Positions 8,824-20,887 are shown, counted from the stretch's first letter. The stretch: DNA of 64,000 nucleotides from RZZS01 sp964491785 (GCA_964491785.1 CAZBGS010000009.1:3883-67882); one strand, 5' to 3'. The notes: generated from the letters alone by a model not told the origin. Translations and numbers: made by a program.

Positions 8824-10692
8824 TCATACCCTTGTCATCTCCCTGATATAGCCGATGACCTGCTCGATGCACATTTCTATGCCGTTGTTCTGGGTGTCGA
8901 CGATCAGCTCCGGGTTCTCTGGAGGCTCGTAAGGCGCGTCGATACCGGTAAAGTTGCTGATCTTGCCTTCGCGCGCCTTGCGGTAAAGCCCTTTCGGGTC
9001 GCGAGTCTCGCATGTCTTTAGATCTGCCCTTATATAGATTTCGTGGAAACGCCCCGAAGCGGCGGTTCTCGCCATTTCACGATCGGCGCGGTAGGGTGAT
9101 ATGAAAGCGGTTATCACTATCTGCCCCGAATCCGCCATCAGAGCGGCGACTTCTCCGATCCGCCTGATATTCTCCGCCCGGTCGTCGGGTGAAAATCCCA
9201 GGTCGGCGTTGAGTCCGTGGCGCACGTTGTCGCCGTCCAGAACGTAAGTGTGATACCCGCTCTCGAAAAGCGCTTTCTCGACCGCCATGGCCAGCGTCGA
9301 TTTGCCCGCTCCCGAAAGCCCGGTAAACCAGAAGACTCCGCCGTAATAGCCGTTTCGTCTCCCCCTGTCCTCATAAGGGATCAGGTGCGATACCCGGGTA
9401 ATGTTCTCGGACTTGCGCTCCATGGCCTTGCGCTGGTCGGGATAGCCTTCCATGCTGATCGTGCCGCCTCCGGCGACTTCGTAGCCATCATAAAGCACCA
9501 GCCTGCCCAGCCTCGGGTTCTCGCCGTAAGGGTCGAGAGGAAGCAGGTCGCGCGCCCGCAGCGTTACCAAGGCCACGGCATTGCGGGGAACTTCGCAGCT
9601 CTCTCCGCTTGCCAGTGTTTGCGTATCGACGATCCTGTCGATGGACTGGACGGAAGCGGTAGCCTCGCTGGTGCCGTATCTGACCTTGTAGATATTTCCG
9701 ACCCGAAGCGGATTCTCCGATATCCAGAACAGGTTGGCGCGAAAGACGTTGGAAAGCATCGGCAGGTCTTTTTCATGGCTGCCGATATGTCCCCGCTCGA
9801 CGAAAATCCTCTCGCTTAAAGTAATGCCGGTGGCCTCGCCCGCATGCGCTTCGCTCTTCCCGCCGTTTTCCGGCCATGTTTCTATGCTCTCGACAATCGC
9901 CTTTTCATTCAGCGGCGAGAAATAAAGCGTATCGCCCTTGCGCAAAATCCCGGTCTCGACGCGGCCGACTATTATCCTCTGCCCGTCTTCTTTCCGGTAC
10001 ACGTCCTGCACAGGAAAACGCAGTGGCAGCGACACCGGGGGAGGTGGAGTTTCAAGCCCGTCGAGGACGTCGAGCAGAGTGCCGCCCTCGTACCATCCCA
10101 TATTCTCTCCGCGGAACGCGATCATTTCCCCCTTGCGCGCCGAAACAGGCAGGATTTCCCCCGGAGCAATCCCGATCGACTCCAGATAGTCCCGGCATTC
10201 CCCGGCTGCCTGCGAGAATTTTTCCCGATCGTAACCCACAAGATCCATCTTGTTGACCAGAACTGTCACCTTCTTCATGCCAAGAAGCGAGAGGATATAG
10301 GCGTGGCGCTTCGTCTGCTCGCGCACTCCCTCGCTCGCATCGACGATCAGAAACGCCGCCTCTGCCGCCGCCGCCCCTGAAATCATGTTTTTCAGGAACT
10401 CCCTGTGACCGGGGGCGTCGATGATTACGAAATCGCGCTTGCCGGTGGAAAAGGGGATCTGCGTCGTGTCGATAGTCACCGCCTGATCCCGTTCCGCCTG
10501 GAAGGAATCCAGCAGGAAAGACCATTCCAGCTCTTCAATGCCCCGCCGCTTGCAGGTCTGTTGCAGTTCTTCGAACTTGCCGTCCTGCAGCGAGTGAGTA
10601 TCATAAAGCAGCCGTCCTATCAGCGTCGATTTGCCGTGGTCGACATGGCCGGTGATAACGACATGTATTTTCTTCCGCGCTTGGCTCATCAC
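8824..10692 (-). CDS. cysNC: Bifunctional sulfate adenylyltransferase subunit 1 / APS kinase
   Basis: At 622 aa this is a fusion of CysN and CysC. The N-terminal GTPase has G1 'GHVDHGKST', G3 'DAPGHREF' and G4 'NKMD', followed by EF-Tu-like beta-barrel domains. From about residue 445 an APS kinase domain starts with Walker A 'GLSGAGKST' and 'DGDNVRHGLN'. It drives ATP sulfurylase with GTP hydrolysis and then phosphorylates APS to PAPS in sulfate assimilation or sulfation. The start ATG overlaps the cysD stop (ATGA), so the two are translationally coupled. Confidence 0.96.
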   Translation of the reverse strand: MMSQARKKIHVVITGHVDHGKSTLIGRLLYDTHSLQDGKFEELQQTCKRRGIEELEWSFLLDSFQAERDQAVTIDTTQIPFSTGKRDFVIIDAPGHREFLKNMISGAAAAEAAFLIVDASEGVREQTKRHAYILSLLGMKKVTVLVNKMDLVGYDREKFSQAAGECRDYLESIGIAPGEILPVSARKGEMIAFRGENMGWYEGGTLLDVLDGLETPPPPVSLPLRFPVQDVYRKEDGQRIIVGRVETGILRKGDTLYFSPLNEKAIVESIETWPENGGKSEAHAGEATGITLSERIFVERGHIGSHEKDLPMLSNVFRANLFWISENPLRVGNIYKVRYGTSEATASVQSIDRIVDTQTLASGESCEVPRNAVALVTLRARDLLPLDPYGENPRLGRLVLYDGYEVAGGGTISMEGYPDQRKAMERKSENITRVSHLIPYEDRGRRNGYYGGVFWFTGLSGAGKSTLAMAVEKALFESGYHTYVLDGDNVRHGLNADLGFSPDDRAENIRRIGEVAALMADSGQIVITAFISPYRADREMARTAASGRFHEIYIRADLKTCETRDPKGLYRKAREGKISNFTGIDAPYEPPENPELIVDTQNNGIEMCIEQVIGYIREMTRV

Positions 10693-11486
10693 ATATAGCC
10701 CCGCGCTCTAAGCTTTTCGAAACTGTCCTCGGTTTCCTTATCCATCCTGCGTCCGGATCTCTCGGAGGTTTTCGTTGTCTCCAGCTCCCGGATTATCTCC
10801 TCGATGTTCGAGGCGTTGCTGTCGGTGGGCATTGTTATGTTTTTCTCGCCGAGAGAACGGTATCTCTTGCCGTCCCTTGAGAAATAAAGCGGGCAGCAGG
10901 GAATGCCTTCTTTCTGCGTATATCTCCAGATATCCACCTCGTTCCACTGAAGGATCGGGTGAATCCTCAAATGGCAGCCTTCAGGAAATTCGGTCTTGTA
11001 CTGATCCCAGAATTCCGCCGGCTGGTTTTTGAAATCCCAGTTGCCGTCGATCGTCCGCGGCGAAAAGACCCTCTCTTTGGCGCGCATCGATTGCTCGTCG
11101 CGCCGAATGCCGCATATCACGCCCTGATATTTCTTCTCCCGCAAAAGGTTTTTTAGCCCCTCGGTCTTGCGCATCGCCGCTCTTGTGGCGGGAGGCAGCG
11201 AAGGATCCATTTCCTCTTCCGGCGGACACTGCCAGTTGATCACGCTCTCAAGCTTCCATTCACTGATAAGACGATCGCGGAACTGATAGACCTCGTCCAT
11301 CTCCATTCCCGTATCCAGCAGCACCAGATCGAACGGCACCCTGCCGTAAAACGCCTTGCGAACCATCCACAGCATCGCCGTCGAATCCTTGCCGATCGAC
11401 CACAGCATGCAAACCGGCCGCAAACGGTTATAAGCCTCGCGCAAAATATAAACCGTTCCCGATTCAAGAGAATTGAGATATTCCAA
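10689..11486 (-). CDS. cysD: Sulfate adenylyltransferase subunit 2
   Basis: This is the ATP sulfurylase catalytic subunit, partner of CysN. The PP-loop 'SIGKDSTAML', 'CGIRRDEQSMRAKER', 'ILQWNEVDIWRYTQ' and the C-terminal 'SERSGRRMD' are CysD signatures. The frame extends upstream to 11684, but that part is not family-like and overlaps rarA. I chose TTG at 11486 because AAGGTG lies 8 nt upstream and the protein then starts 'MEYLNSLESG' at 265 aa. It is first gene of a two-gene operon with cysNC. Confidence 0.92.
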   Translation of the reverse strand: MEYLNSLESGTVYILREAYNRLRPVCMLWSIGKDSTAMLWMVRKAFYGRVPFDLVLLDTGMEMDEVYQFRDRLISEWKLESVINWQCPPEEEMDPSLPPATRAAMRKTEGLKNLLREKKYQGVICGIRRDEQSMRAKERVFSPRTIDGNWDFKNQPAEFWDQYKTEFPEGCHLRIHPILQWNEVDIWRYTQKEGIPCCPLYFSRDGKRYRSLGEKNITMPTDSNASNIEEIIRELETTKTSERSGRRMDKETEDSFEKLRARGYM

Positions 11487-11562
11487 GAAAAAGACACCTT
11501 TAAAAAACTGTAAAATTTTTTGCCGCAGCTTACAAGATTTTGCAAGGGGCGGCAATTGAGGG

Positions 11563-12882
11563 TTACTGGTTATTCCCCCGCGATTTTTGCACGCGCAGTT
11601 TTCCCCAGTATTCGAGCCGCTTTCTGATCTCCCGTTCGAAGCCGCGCTCCGGGGGATCGTAGAACTGCCTGCGGCCCATTTCATCGGGGAAATAGTCCTG
11701 CCCGGAAAAAGCTTCCGGCGTCTCGTGATCGTACTGATAACCTTGCGAATAGCCGAGATGCTTCATCAGCTTCGTCGGCGCGTTGAGGATATGCATCGGC
11801 GGCATCAGCGAGCCGGTCTCCCTTGCCGCCCGCCTGGCTGCTCCCTGCGCCGTATAGGCGGCATTGGATTTGGGGGCTGTAGCAACATAAATAAGCGCCT
11901 CGACCAGCGCCAGTTCACCTTCCGGACTGCCCATGCGCTCATAGGCTTCCCATGCGGCTATGCAAAGCGGCAAAGCCTGCGGATCGGCAAGGCCGATATC
12001 CTCCACGGCCATTCTTGTAATGCGCCTTGCTATGAAGCGGGGATCTTCCCCTCCCTCAAGCATCCGCGAGAACCAGTACAGCGCAGCATCCGCGTCAGAC
12101 CCCCTGACGCTTTTATGCAGCGCGGATATCAGGTTGTAATGCCCTTCATTGGCCTTGTCGTAGAGCGGTGCCCGCCGCTGGACAAGGGCCTTGAATTCTT
12201 CGGAAGAAAGATCATGCTCCGCCTGGTCGAGTACCTGCGAGGTCATGGCAAGCGCGTACCTTCCGTCCCCGTCGGCCATGGCCTTCATCATCTCCCGCGC
12301 CTCCGCCGTCAGCGGCAGTGGTTTCCCTGCATCCTTCTCGGCGCGTTGCAGCAGGATCTCAAGCGCATTGTCGTCAAGCCGCTTCAGCACGAACACCTGA
12401 CAGCGCGACAGCAGCGCCCCGTTCAGTTCGAAAGAGGGGTTTTCCGTGGTCGCCCCGATAAGAGTGATCGTCCCGTCCTCGACCACCGGCAGGAAGGCAT
12501 CCTGCTGCGATTTGTTGAAGCGATGTATCTCATCCACAAAAAGAAGTGTGCCTCGCCCATTTTGCCGCCGCGCTCTCGCGGCTTCAAAAACCTTCCTCAG
12601 ATCCGCCACCCCCGAAAAAATCGCCGATATCTGCTCGAAATGCATATCCGTATGGCCGCTGAGAATCCGGGCAAGGGTGGTCTTCCCCGTCCCCGGCGGC
12701 CCCCAGAGGATCATCGAACCGATATGCCCTGCCTCCGCCATCCTCCGTACCGGCGCACCCGCCCCGACCAGATGATCCTGCCCCGCGATCTGCGAAAGCT
12801 CCGCAGGCCGCAGCCGGTCGGGAAGGGGGCGGTGATTGTCAGGTTCCCTATTGTCCTCTTTAAACAGATCGCTCATGCACAA
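11563..12882 (-). CDS. rarA: Replication-associated recombination protein A (AAA+ ATPase)
   Basis: The 439-aa protein has Walker A 'GPPGTGKTTLARIL', Walker B 'LFVDEIHRFNKSQQDAFLP', sensor 1 'GATTENPSFE' and the C-terminal tetramerisation part 'GYQYDHETPEAFSGQDYFPD'. These are diagnostic of RarA/MgsA/WRNIP1. The family acts at stalled forks and binds SSB. Met3 ('MSDLF') is an alternative start. Downstream is cysD, in the same direction with about 75 nt between. Confidence 0.95.
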   Translation of the reverse strand: MCMSDLFKEDNREPDNHRPLPDRLRPAELSQIAGQDHLVGAGAPVRRMAEAGHIGSMILWGPPGTGKTTLARILSGHTDMHFEQISAIFSGVADLRKVFEAARARRQNGRGTLLFVDEIHRFNKSQQDAFLPVVEDGTITLIGATTENPSFELNGALLSRCQVFVLKRLDDNALEILLQRAEKDAGKPLPLTAEAREMMKAMADGDGRYALAMTSQVLDQAEHDLSSEEFKALVQRRAPLYDKANEGHYNLISALHKSVRGSDADAALYWFSRMLEGGEDPRFIARRITRMAVEDIGLADPQALPLCIAAWEAYERMGSPEGELALVEALIYVATAPKSNAAYTAQGAARRAARETGSLMPPMHILNAPTKLMKHLGYSQGYQYDHETPEAFSGQDYFPDEMGRRQFYDPPERGFEREIRKRLEYWGKLRVQKSRGNNQ

Positions 12883-12920
12883 GAATTAGAACATTTATCG
12901 AACACTGTCCACAATTCCCA

Positions 12921-14351
12921 CTACCTCAGCATGATCCTGCTGACATTGCCTTTCCGGTTGATCACTAGGTCTATTGCAAGGCCGGAGGCGTTGAGGATCT
13001 TGTTGGCCTGACGAACATCGGTGATTTCCTTGCCGCTCAGGCTGACGATGATATCGCCGGCGGAAACCAGCCGCGAAGCCGGAGACCTGCCATCGACTTT
13101 CGTAACCACTACCCCCTTTTCCACGTCGAGACCCATCTCGAAAGCGACCGCCGGGTTTATATTGGCGATGCTCGCTCCTTTTAACGGATGGTTCCCATCA
13201 AGCCTTGTTTCGTTGCGCGCAGGCTCGTCCGGAGGCAGGCTGGCGGTGACCCCGAATTTCATCTCCTTGCCCTTGCGCATCACGGTAAAAACGGCCTTCT
13301 CGCCGAGAGGCACCTGCGCCCAGCGGAATTTCATCTCCGCCGCGTCGCGGATTTCCCTGTTGTTGATCGCGGTGATAACGTCTCCCTGTTGCAGTCCGGC
13401 CTTGCGCGCGGGGCTTTCCCTGTGAAGCTCTGCGACCAGAACTCCGGCTGGTCTCTTGAGATCGAGCGAGGCGGCAAGGTCGGTATCTATCTGCTGTCCC
13501 GAAAGACCCAGCCATGCCCTCGCAATTCCATTATCGCCGACCTGACCCGATTCCTCCGCCGCCAGAACCACCTTCACCATTTCCGAAGGGATCGCAAAAC
13601 CTATCCCGAGCGATCCGCCGGTTCGCGAATAGATCGCCGTGTTGATGCCCACTACATTGCCGTCCATGGAGACCAGCGGCCCTCCCGAATTACCGGGATT
13701 GATAGCCGCGTCTGTCTGGATGAAAAAGTTGTAGTCGTTGATATTGAGATTAGGGCGCGCCAGTGCCGAAACAATTCCGCTGGTCACCGTCTGCCCGACG
13801 CCGAACGGATTACCGATGGCAATCACCAGATCTCCGACTTCCAGGGTCTCGCTGGCCTTCACCGGAGCGTAAGGGAACTCCTCTTTATCGGCGGATTTGA
13901 TCCTCAGCAGCGCCAGATCCGAAGGCCCGTCGCTAAGCACTACTTCGGTCGGGAATTCCCGGCCGTCGGAAAGGATGACGGTAACCTCGTCCGCGCCGCG
14001 GATCACATGGGCGTTGGTGACAACCAGCCCGTCCTTGCGCACGATTACCCCGGAACCCAGCGCCGATTCTACCCTCTTGCGGGAAAGGCCCCCGCGTCCG
14101 GGCAGATTTTGTCCGAAAAACGGGGCGAAGAAGGGATCGTCCAGAAAAGGATGCCGGTAACTCGGCATCGATATCGTCCGGGTCGATGAAATGCTGACCA
14201 CCGCAGGCGCGACCTTTTTCACAAGCGGCGCGAAGGAAAGGCTGATTTGCTCGCGGTTTTGCGGGGCTACCCTCTGCGCAAGCGCGGCATCCAAAGGAAA
14301 AAACGCAAGACCGATTATAAACGCCAGTATCACCAACCCTTTGTTTTTCAT
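12921..14351 (-). CDS. DegP/HtrA (Do) family periplasmic serine protease
   Basis: From ATG 14351 the protein has 476 aa; the frame starts at 14402, but AAGGGGAT precedes 14351 and the product then opens with a clear signal peptide ending 'DAALAQ'. The trypsin-like domain keeps the triad: His in 'TNAHVI', Asp in 'SDLALLRI', Ser in 'NPGNSGGPL'. Two PDZ domains follow, the second with 'GVVVTKVDGRSPASRLVSAG'. It should act in the envelope as a quality-control protease or chaperone. DegP, DegQ and MucD cannot be told apart by eye. Confidence 0.93.
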   Translation of the reverse strand: MKNKGLVILAFIIGLAFFPLDAALAQRVAPQNREQISLSFAPLVKKVAPAVVSISSTRTISMPSYRHPFLDDPFFAPFFGQNLPGRGGLSRKRVESALGSGVIVRKDGLVVTNAHVIRGADEVTVILSDGREFPTEVVLSDGPSDLALLRIKSADKEEFPYAPVKASETLEVGDLVIAIGNPFGVGQTVTSGIVSALARPNLNINDYNFFIQTDAAINPGNSGGPLVSMDGNVVGINTAIYSRTGGSLGIGFAIPSEMVKVVLAAEESGQVGDNGIARAWLGLSGQQIDTDLAASLDLKRPAGVLVAELHRESPARKAGLQQGDVITAINNREIRDAAEMKFRWAQVPLGEKAVFTVMRKGKEMKFGVTASLPPDEPARNETRLDGNHPLKGASIANINPAVAFEMGLDVEKGVVVTKVDGRSPASRLVSAGDIIVSLSGKEITDVRQANKILNASGLAIDLVINRKGNVSRIMLR

Positions 14352-14678
14352 TGCTTTGATCCCCTTCCGCGAAAAAGTTAGCGCAGCCGCGCTTTTTTGC
14401 AATGTTTTTAAAGAAATTTTGCTTGAAAAAATCCACTGCTGCGCGGGTTTGCCGCATCCAAAATTAGACGAATATTCTCTTGTCCGCTAATTTAAACACT
14501 ATATAAATGTTTTGGCGCTATAGTACGCCATCAGTGAGCGCGTTTGCCGCTGTAGACTGTTTGAACTGCGACATAAAGACGCGCCCATTGAAGGGATAAA
14601 ATATAGTACAATAATAGTACAGTTAGGTGCCGTAAATCGTTATAGTGAATGAAGTGGAATTCAGAATTGGAGGGCCAT
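14352..14678. promoter_or_regulatory. Divergent intergenic region between the DegP-like gene and pflB
   Basis: This is an AT-rich 327-bp region with no convincing gene. For pflB, TTGAAG (14588-14593) and ATAATA (14611-14616) spaced by 17 nt form a possible promoter. TAGTAC occurs twice around the -10 (14605-14620). No FNR box of the form TTGAT-N4-ATCAA was seen. Confidence 0.35.
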
Positions 14679-16994
<2,316 letters not shown>

Positions 16995-17018
16995 CTGTAA
17001 AAATAACGACCCTTCAAG

Positions 17019-17052
17019 AAACCCGCTTCGGAAATACCGAAGCGGGTTTTTA
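17019..17052 (+). terminator. Intrinsic terminator of pflB
   Basis: A perfect 12-bp stem, AACCCGCTTCGG / CCGAAGCGGGTT with a 5-nt loop (17020-17048), runs into TTTTT. It begins 25 nt after the pflB stop. Confidence 0.9.
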
Positions 17053-17097
17053 CGAAAGATATAGAGCATCGATCTATCAGGCTAAACCGTTTCCCAT

Positions 17098-17145
17098 CAT
17101 TCCCGCGTCACGCCTTAAGGCGTGTTCATCTGCGGGGATCCGGTA
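17098..17145. repeat. Small REP-like palindromic repeat
   Basis: A perfect 16-bp palindrome CACGCCTTAAGGCGTG (17109-17124) sits between 'CATTCCCGCG' and 'TGCGGGGATCCGG', whose CCCGC/GCGGG parts can pair outside it. It lies between two 3' ends and looks like a dispersed extragenic palindrome. Confidence 0.5.
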
Positions 17146-17188
17146 ATGAGTGCAGCTTTGCCGCACACCTTATATTCCGGTGGCAAGG

Positions 17189-17530
17189 CTATTCCTTGCA
17201 ATACCTGTTTTTGCGGATGGACGCTTCTTTCATATATTCATAATGGTGATTGAAAGTATTGAGCCTGTGGCCGCAATATTCAAGGTTCCGCCCGTCATTC
17301 AGGCATTCGACGATATCCCTTGTTATAGACGGAAGATTGGCCGCTTGCCTGTCAAGGTCTTCCCTGGCCTTGTTGCATTCGGTGGCGTGTATGTCCGGAA
17401 CGTCCGGAGCCTGCCCGGGTTTCATCTGTTGCTGAATCTTAGAGCCGCTGGAATTCAGCGGCTTCGCGTCCGCCGTCCCAAACGCCAGAAGCAGTACGCC
17501 AATCGCAAAAAACATAAATATTCTCTTCAT
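17189..17530 (-). CDS. Small secreted hypothetical protein
   Basis: The 113-aa product has a strong signal peptide ('MKRIFMFFAIGVLLLAFG', cleavage near 'ADA'). The mature part is about 90 aa, charged and helical-looking, with four cysteines (C52, C75, C86, C111 approximately) that could form two disulfides. AAGGAG stands 8 nt before the ATG. I recognise no family. It follows the DUF6498-like gene in the same direction after about 70 nt. Confidence 0.75.
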   Translation of the reverse strand: MKRIFMFFAIGVLLLAFGTADAKPLNSSGSKIQQQMKPGQAPDVPDIHATECNKAREDLDRQAANLPSITRDIVECLNDGRNLEYCGHRLNTFNHHYEYMKEASIRKNRYCKE

Positions 17531-17598
17531 TTGAATTCTCCTTAAAGAATAATCTGGGAACCGCCTATTAGAAACCCGCTTGCGGCTTCAAGTCAACT

Positions 17599-18294
17599 TC
17601 ATCCGTCGATTCCGGGGAGGGCAGGGGAGGAAGGCTTTCTGAACAGCCGGTGCTCGGACACATGCATCCCGGCATCCGCCACTGTCTTGAGAACCATAAA
17701 CAGCAGCAACGCAGCATTGCCTGCCCCCGCCGCAGTGAACATGCTTCCAAAGATTATGGTGAAGTGCATCGGCACTATCCTTAGGTAAGGATAGAACATC
17801 AGCGCCCCGATATTCGGCTTGCTGTCGCGGAAATCGCGGTTGAAATTATGGACGAACGAAAATCCGTGCGCTCCGGCAAACCCGAGCGCGCACAGCAACA
17901 GGAAAGACAGTCGCGGCAGGTTTTCCATCAGCAGCGGCATCTGCCCCCATAAAAACATCATGTAAATGAGATGGAAAAAGCCGTAATGAATCAGAAAGAA
18001 GATCGCAGTCTGGAACTTGGTTCCTTCTGTCGGCTCCACCGGCCTGTCGTTGATCTGGAAGTTTTCGGTTGAAAACTCCTTGAGGCTGATTATCCGAAGA
18101 AAATTGACAAGGCCGATAACCACGCTCTGCGCCCAGAAGATCCACATCACCTCGCCAAGATCCCATCCCTGAACCACGGCCATGACAATGGAAAACAGAT
18201 TTGACGCAACCAGCCCCCACAATGACAGATCGGCAAGGATTTCGCCGATGCCGGTATTTTCCCTTTTACCAAAATCAAAATTGAATTCCGCCAT
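17599..18294 (-). CDS. DUF6498-like integral membrane protein
   Basis: The 231-aa protein has five or six hydrophobic segments, for example 'LWGLVASNLFSIVMAVVQG', 'FFLIHYGFFHLIYMMFLWG' and 'LSFLLLCALGFAGAHGF'. Conserved-looking features are 'FWAQSVVIGLVNF' and 'HYGFFH', which fit the DUF6498 membrane family as I recall it. Function is unknown. It is downstream of the clpA-like gene, same strand, 57 nt apart. Confidence 0.75.
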   Translation of the reverse strand: MAEFNFDFGKRENTGIGEILADLSLWGLVASNLFSIVMAVVQGWDLGEVMWIFWAQSVVIGLVNFLRIISLKEFSTENFQINDRPVEPTEGTKFQTAIFFLIHYGFFHLIYMMFLWGQMPLLMENLPRLSFLLLCALGFAGAHGFSFVHNFNRDFRDSKPNIGALMFYPYLRIVPMHFTIIFGSMFTAAGAGNAALLLFMVLKTVADAGMHVSEHRLFRKPSSPALPGIDG

Positions 18295-18351
18295 AACCCG
18301 CTAATGATAAGCGGAAATCCTGCCGCCCGCCAGCGGGAAAACAGCCGGTAT

Positions 18352-20781
18352 TTAGATCTCCAAAGCAGCTTCCTGCTTCGGCGGCCTTCCGGCCGACATC
18401 AGCATTTTTTGCTCTATGACAAGCGAGGTGTTCGTATCGCCCTTACGGTAATCTATTTTCACTGTGCTTCCTTCGGGGATGCCGCCGTCGAAAACCTTGC
18501 GGGCGATAAGGCGGGAAACGTATTTGTTAATGGCACGTTCCATCGGTCTGGCTCCCATCTTCTCGTCAAAACCGGCTTCGGCGATAAAGTTACGTGCCGC
18601 CTGGGTGACTTCAAGAGTAATACCGGTTTCTTCAAGCACGCTGGCGGTTTTTTGTGCAATGAATTTATCTACAATCTTTCCAACAACTTCTTTGGGAAGA
18701 GAGTTAAATTCAAGAATGCCGTCCAGACGGTTTCGGAACTCGGGCGAGAACTGGCGGCTAAGCGCTGCTCCCGAAAAATCCCGTTTGAATTTGCTTTGTT
18801 TTTCCTGATCGCCGAAACCGATCATATTGGCGTTTATCACTCCGCCAGTGGCATTGGTCGTCATAATCAAAATAATGTTGCGGCAATCTGCTTTCTTGCC
18901 CCGATTGTCGGTCAGTTTACCATGATCCATAACCTGAAGAAGGATGTTGTATATCTCGCTATGAGCTTTTTCGATTTCGTCAAGAAGCACAACGCTATAT
19001 GGGGATCCATCGATCGCATCGGTCAGCAGGCCTCCACGGTCATATCCTACGTACCCGGGAGGTGCGCCGATCAGGCGTGCAACGCTGTTGGATTCGCTAT
19101 ACTCGGACATGTCGAAACGGATAAAATTGATGCCGAGCAACTGCGCGGCCCTTTTCGCCAGTTCCGTCTTGCCTACGCCGGTCGGGCCTGTAAACAACAG
19201 ACTGGCCAGTGGCTTTTCAGGGTCGCGAAGCCCTCCGGCGCGAGAAACCTGAATTATATCAATAAATTCCTCGATCGCATCATCCTGTCCGAAAATTTCT
19301 CCCTTCAATTGATCTTCCAACTTTGCAATGGCTTTTTTCTCGTCGCCGAGCTTGACAGGCTTGCGGGTAATCGCCGTAAGTTCCCTTTCAACATCCTCGA
19401 TGGAAACAGTACTTTCGCGGCGCATTGTGTTTTCACATTTGCGGGCGGCACCGGTTTGATCAAGTAGTTTGATAGCGCTCCCTGGCAGTTGCCTGTCGGT
19501 CATAAAACGGGCAGCGCCTTTAACGGCGGCCATTATAGTTTCTTCGGGATAGCGTAGCTTGTGAGCTTTTCCCAGAAATAAGGCTACTCCCCTGACGATT
19601 TCAAGACACTCTCTCTCTTCAGGAGGCTCGACGGTCTTAATTGTAAATAATTCGGCGAAAGCCGGATTGTCTTCGATGACTTTAAGCCCTGATGGTGTTG
19701 TGGTTCCAACGCAGCGCAGTGTCCGTTGCTTTAACGCAGGAAGGATCATGTTCGCCGCATCCAGAGAACCGCTGGCGCCCCCCGCTCCGAAAACCTGGTG
19801 TAGTCCGTCAATAAAAAGAATGGCGTTCTCTTCCGCCTGAATTTCTTTAAGAACTGTATCGAGTCTTGATTCGAAGTCGCCTCTGTATTTGGTTCCGGCA
19901 ATCAGATCCCCAAGTGAAAGCGCATAAATCTGCGCACCGGCCAAAAATTCCGGTACTTTTTTTCTGGCGATCCATTGGGCCAAACCTTCTACGACAGACT
20001 TTTTGCCCACGCCGCTTCTGCCATTGAGCAGCACGTTGGGGCTGAATACCGCTCCCATCGTTTTGATAATCTCGTTAATCTCAACATCACGCCCGATTAT
20101 CGGCGGATTTTTTAGCGAATAGGCTTGTCTGGTCAGATTAACTGCGTATTTATCAAGCGCTCTGACGCCCCGGCCATCACTGGTTTTCTCCTGCCCTGAA
20201 GCTTTCCCAGGCGGCGAGGCGGCATAAGATGGTTCCTCGCTCATCTTTTCGTTATGAATTTTGATTGCATTTAGCATGAATTCATCAAGTAAACTTTTGG
20301 CCTCAAGCTGCGAGGCATGAGCAGCATTGGAAAAAGTCAGCTTGCCCATCATCTCGATCATATCGATCCATGAATGCAAAAACCCGTCTACCGTATCGGT
20401 GTCCACTTTTGATTCAAGCAGTATCGTCGCAAAATCCGGAAGATTGTATTTGAGCTCCTTGTACTTGGCGGCCTTTCTTGCCCGGCCTAATCTGTCGTTC
20501 AAGGCGGCAGACGCCTTGCCGTCCGAAATATTCTTGGCGTAACGGGTTGAGAGCAGGGTATGGTAAACCTCGGCTGGAATTTCCTGGTTTTCTACATTCC
20601 ACATTATATTAACAAAAAGATCGAGCAGATCATCGGCAACGATTTGTGAAAAAGTTCTTCCTGCAGTGCGCGGCAAGCCTTGCAACAGCGGCGAAATTAC
20701 TTCATCCGCTTGCTGGCATTCGCTGATAAATATCTCTAAAAAAGTATAAAAATCCTGTAAATGCTGCCTTTTCATATACAT
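18352..20781 (-). CDS. ClpA-like AAA+ unfoldase with degenerate first ATPase domain
   Basis: At 809 aa it has two AAA+ modules in ClpA order. D2 looks intact: Walker A 'GPTGVGKTELAKR', Walker B 'VVLLDEIEKAH', sensor 'MTTNATGG', and 'EFRNRLDGI'. An 'MIGFGDQ' loop corresponds to the ClpP-binding IGL/IGF loop. D1 is altered. Walker A reads 'GRSGVGKKS'. The Walker B 'FIDGLHQV' has Gly326 where the catalytic Glu belongs. The arginine-finger segment 'AFAELFTIKTVEP' lacks the usual RR. The first about 200 residues do not resemble the Clp N-domain. No clpS is adjacent. It may work with ClpP on a special set of substrates; this is inference. Confidence 0.85.
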   Translation of the reverse strand: MYMKRQHLQDFYTFLEIFISECQQADEVISPLLQGLPRTAGRTFSQIVADDLLDLFVNIMWNVENQEIPAEVYHTLLSTRYAKNISDGKASAALNDRLGRARKAAKYKELKYNLPDFATILLESKVDTDTVDGFLHSWIDMIEMMGKLTFSNAAHASQLEAKSLLDEFMLNAIKIHNEKMSEEPSYAASPPGKASGQEKTSDGRGVRALDKYAVNLTRQAYSLKNPPIIGRDVEINEIIKTMGAVFSPNVLLNGRSGVGKKSVVEGLAQWIARKKVPEFLAGAQIYALSLGDLIAGTKYRGDFESRLDTVLKEIQAEENAILFIDGLHQVFGAGGASGSLDAANMILPALKQRTLRCVGTTTPSGLKVIEDNPAFAELFTIKTVEPPEERECLEIVRGVALFLGKAHKLRYPEETIMAAVKGAARFMTDRQLPGSAIKLLDQTGAARKCENTMRRESTVSIEDVERELTAITRKPVKLGDEKKAIAKLEDQLKGEIFGQDDAIEEFIDIIQVSRAGGLRDPEKPLASLLFTGPTGVGKTELAKRAAQLLGINFIRFDMSEYSESNSVARLIGAPPGYVGYDRGGLLTDAIDGSPYSVVLLDEIEKAHSEIYNILLQVMDHGKLTDNRGKKADCRNIILIMTTNATGGVINANMIGFGDQEKQSKFKRDFSGAALSRQFSPEFRNRLDGILEFNSLPKEVVGKIVDKFIAQKTASVLEETGITLEVTQAARNFIAEAGFDEKMGARPMERAINKYVSRLIARKVFDGGIPEGSTVKIDYRKGDTNTSLVIEQKMLMSAGRPPKQEAALEI

Positions 20782-20852
20782 GAAAATCCCTATGACCCCT
20801 TATTATGTTAATGGATGTAACCAGAAGCCCGAGTTTTCTGCAAGAAGTTTTT

Positions 20853-20875
20853 AAAAAAACCACAGTTTTCTGCGG
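20853..20875 (-). terminator. Intrinsic terminator after the HD-domain gene
   Basis: On the minus strand the stem CCGCAG-AAAA-CTGTGG, with one G-U pair, is followed by seven T. It starts 12 nt after the stop of the HD-domain gene, separating it from the clpA-like gene. Confidence 0.75.
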
Positions 20876-20887
20876 CCTCCGGAAAAA

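Noticed and set aside
11587..13011. 474-aa frame opposite rarA
   Set aside because: Shadow of a clear rarA gene on the other strand; no family-like motifs.
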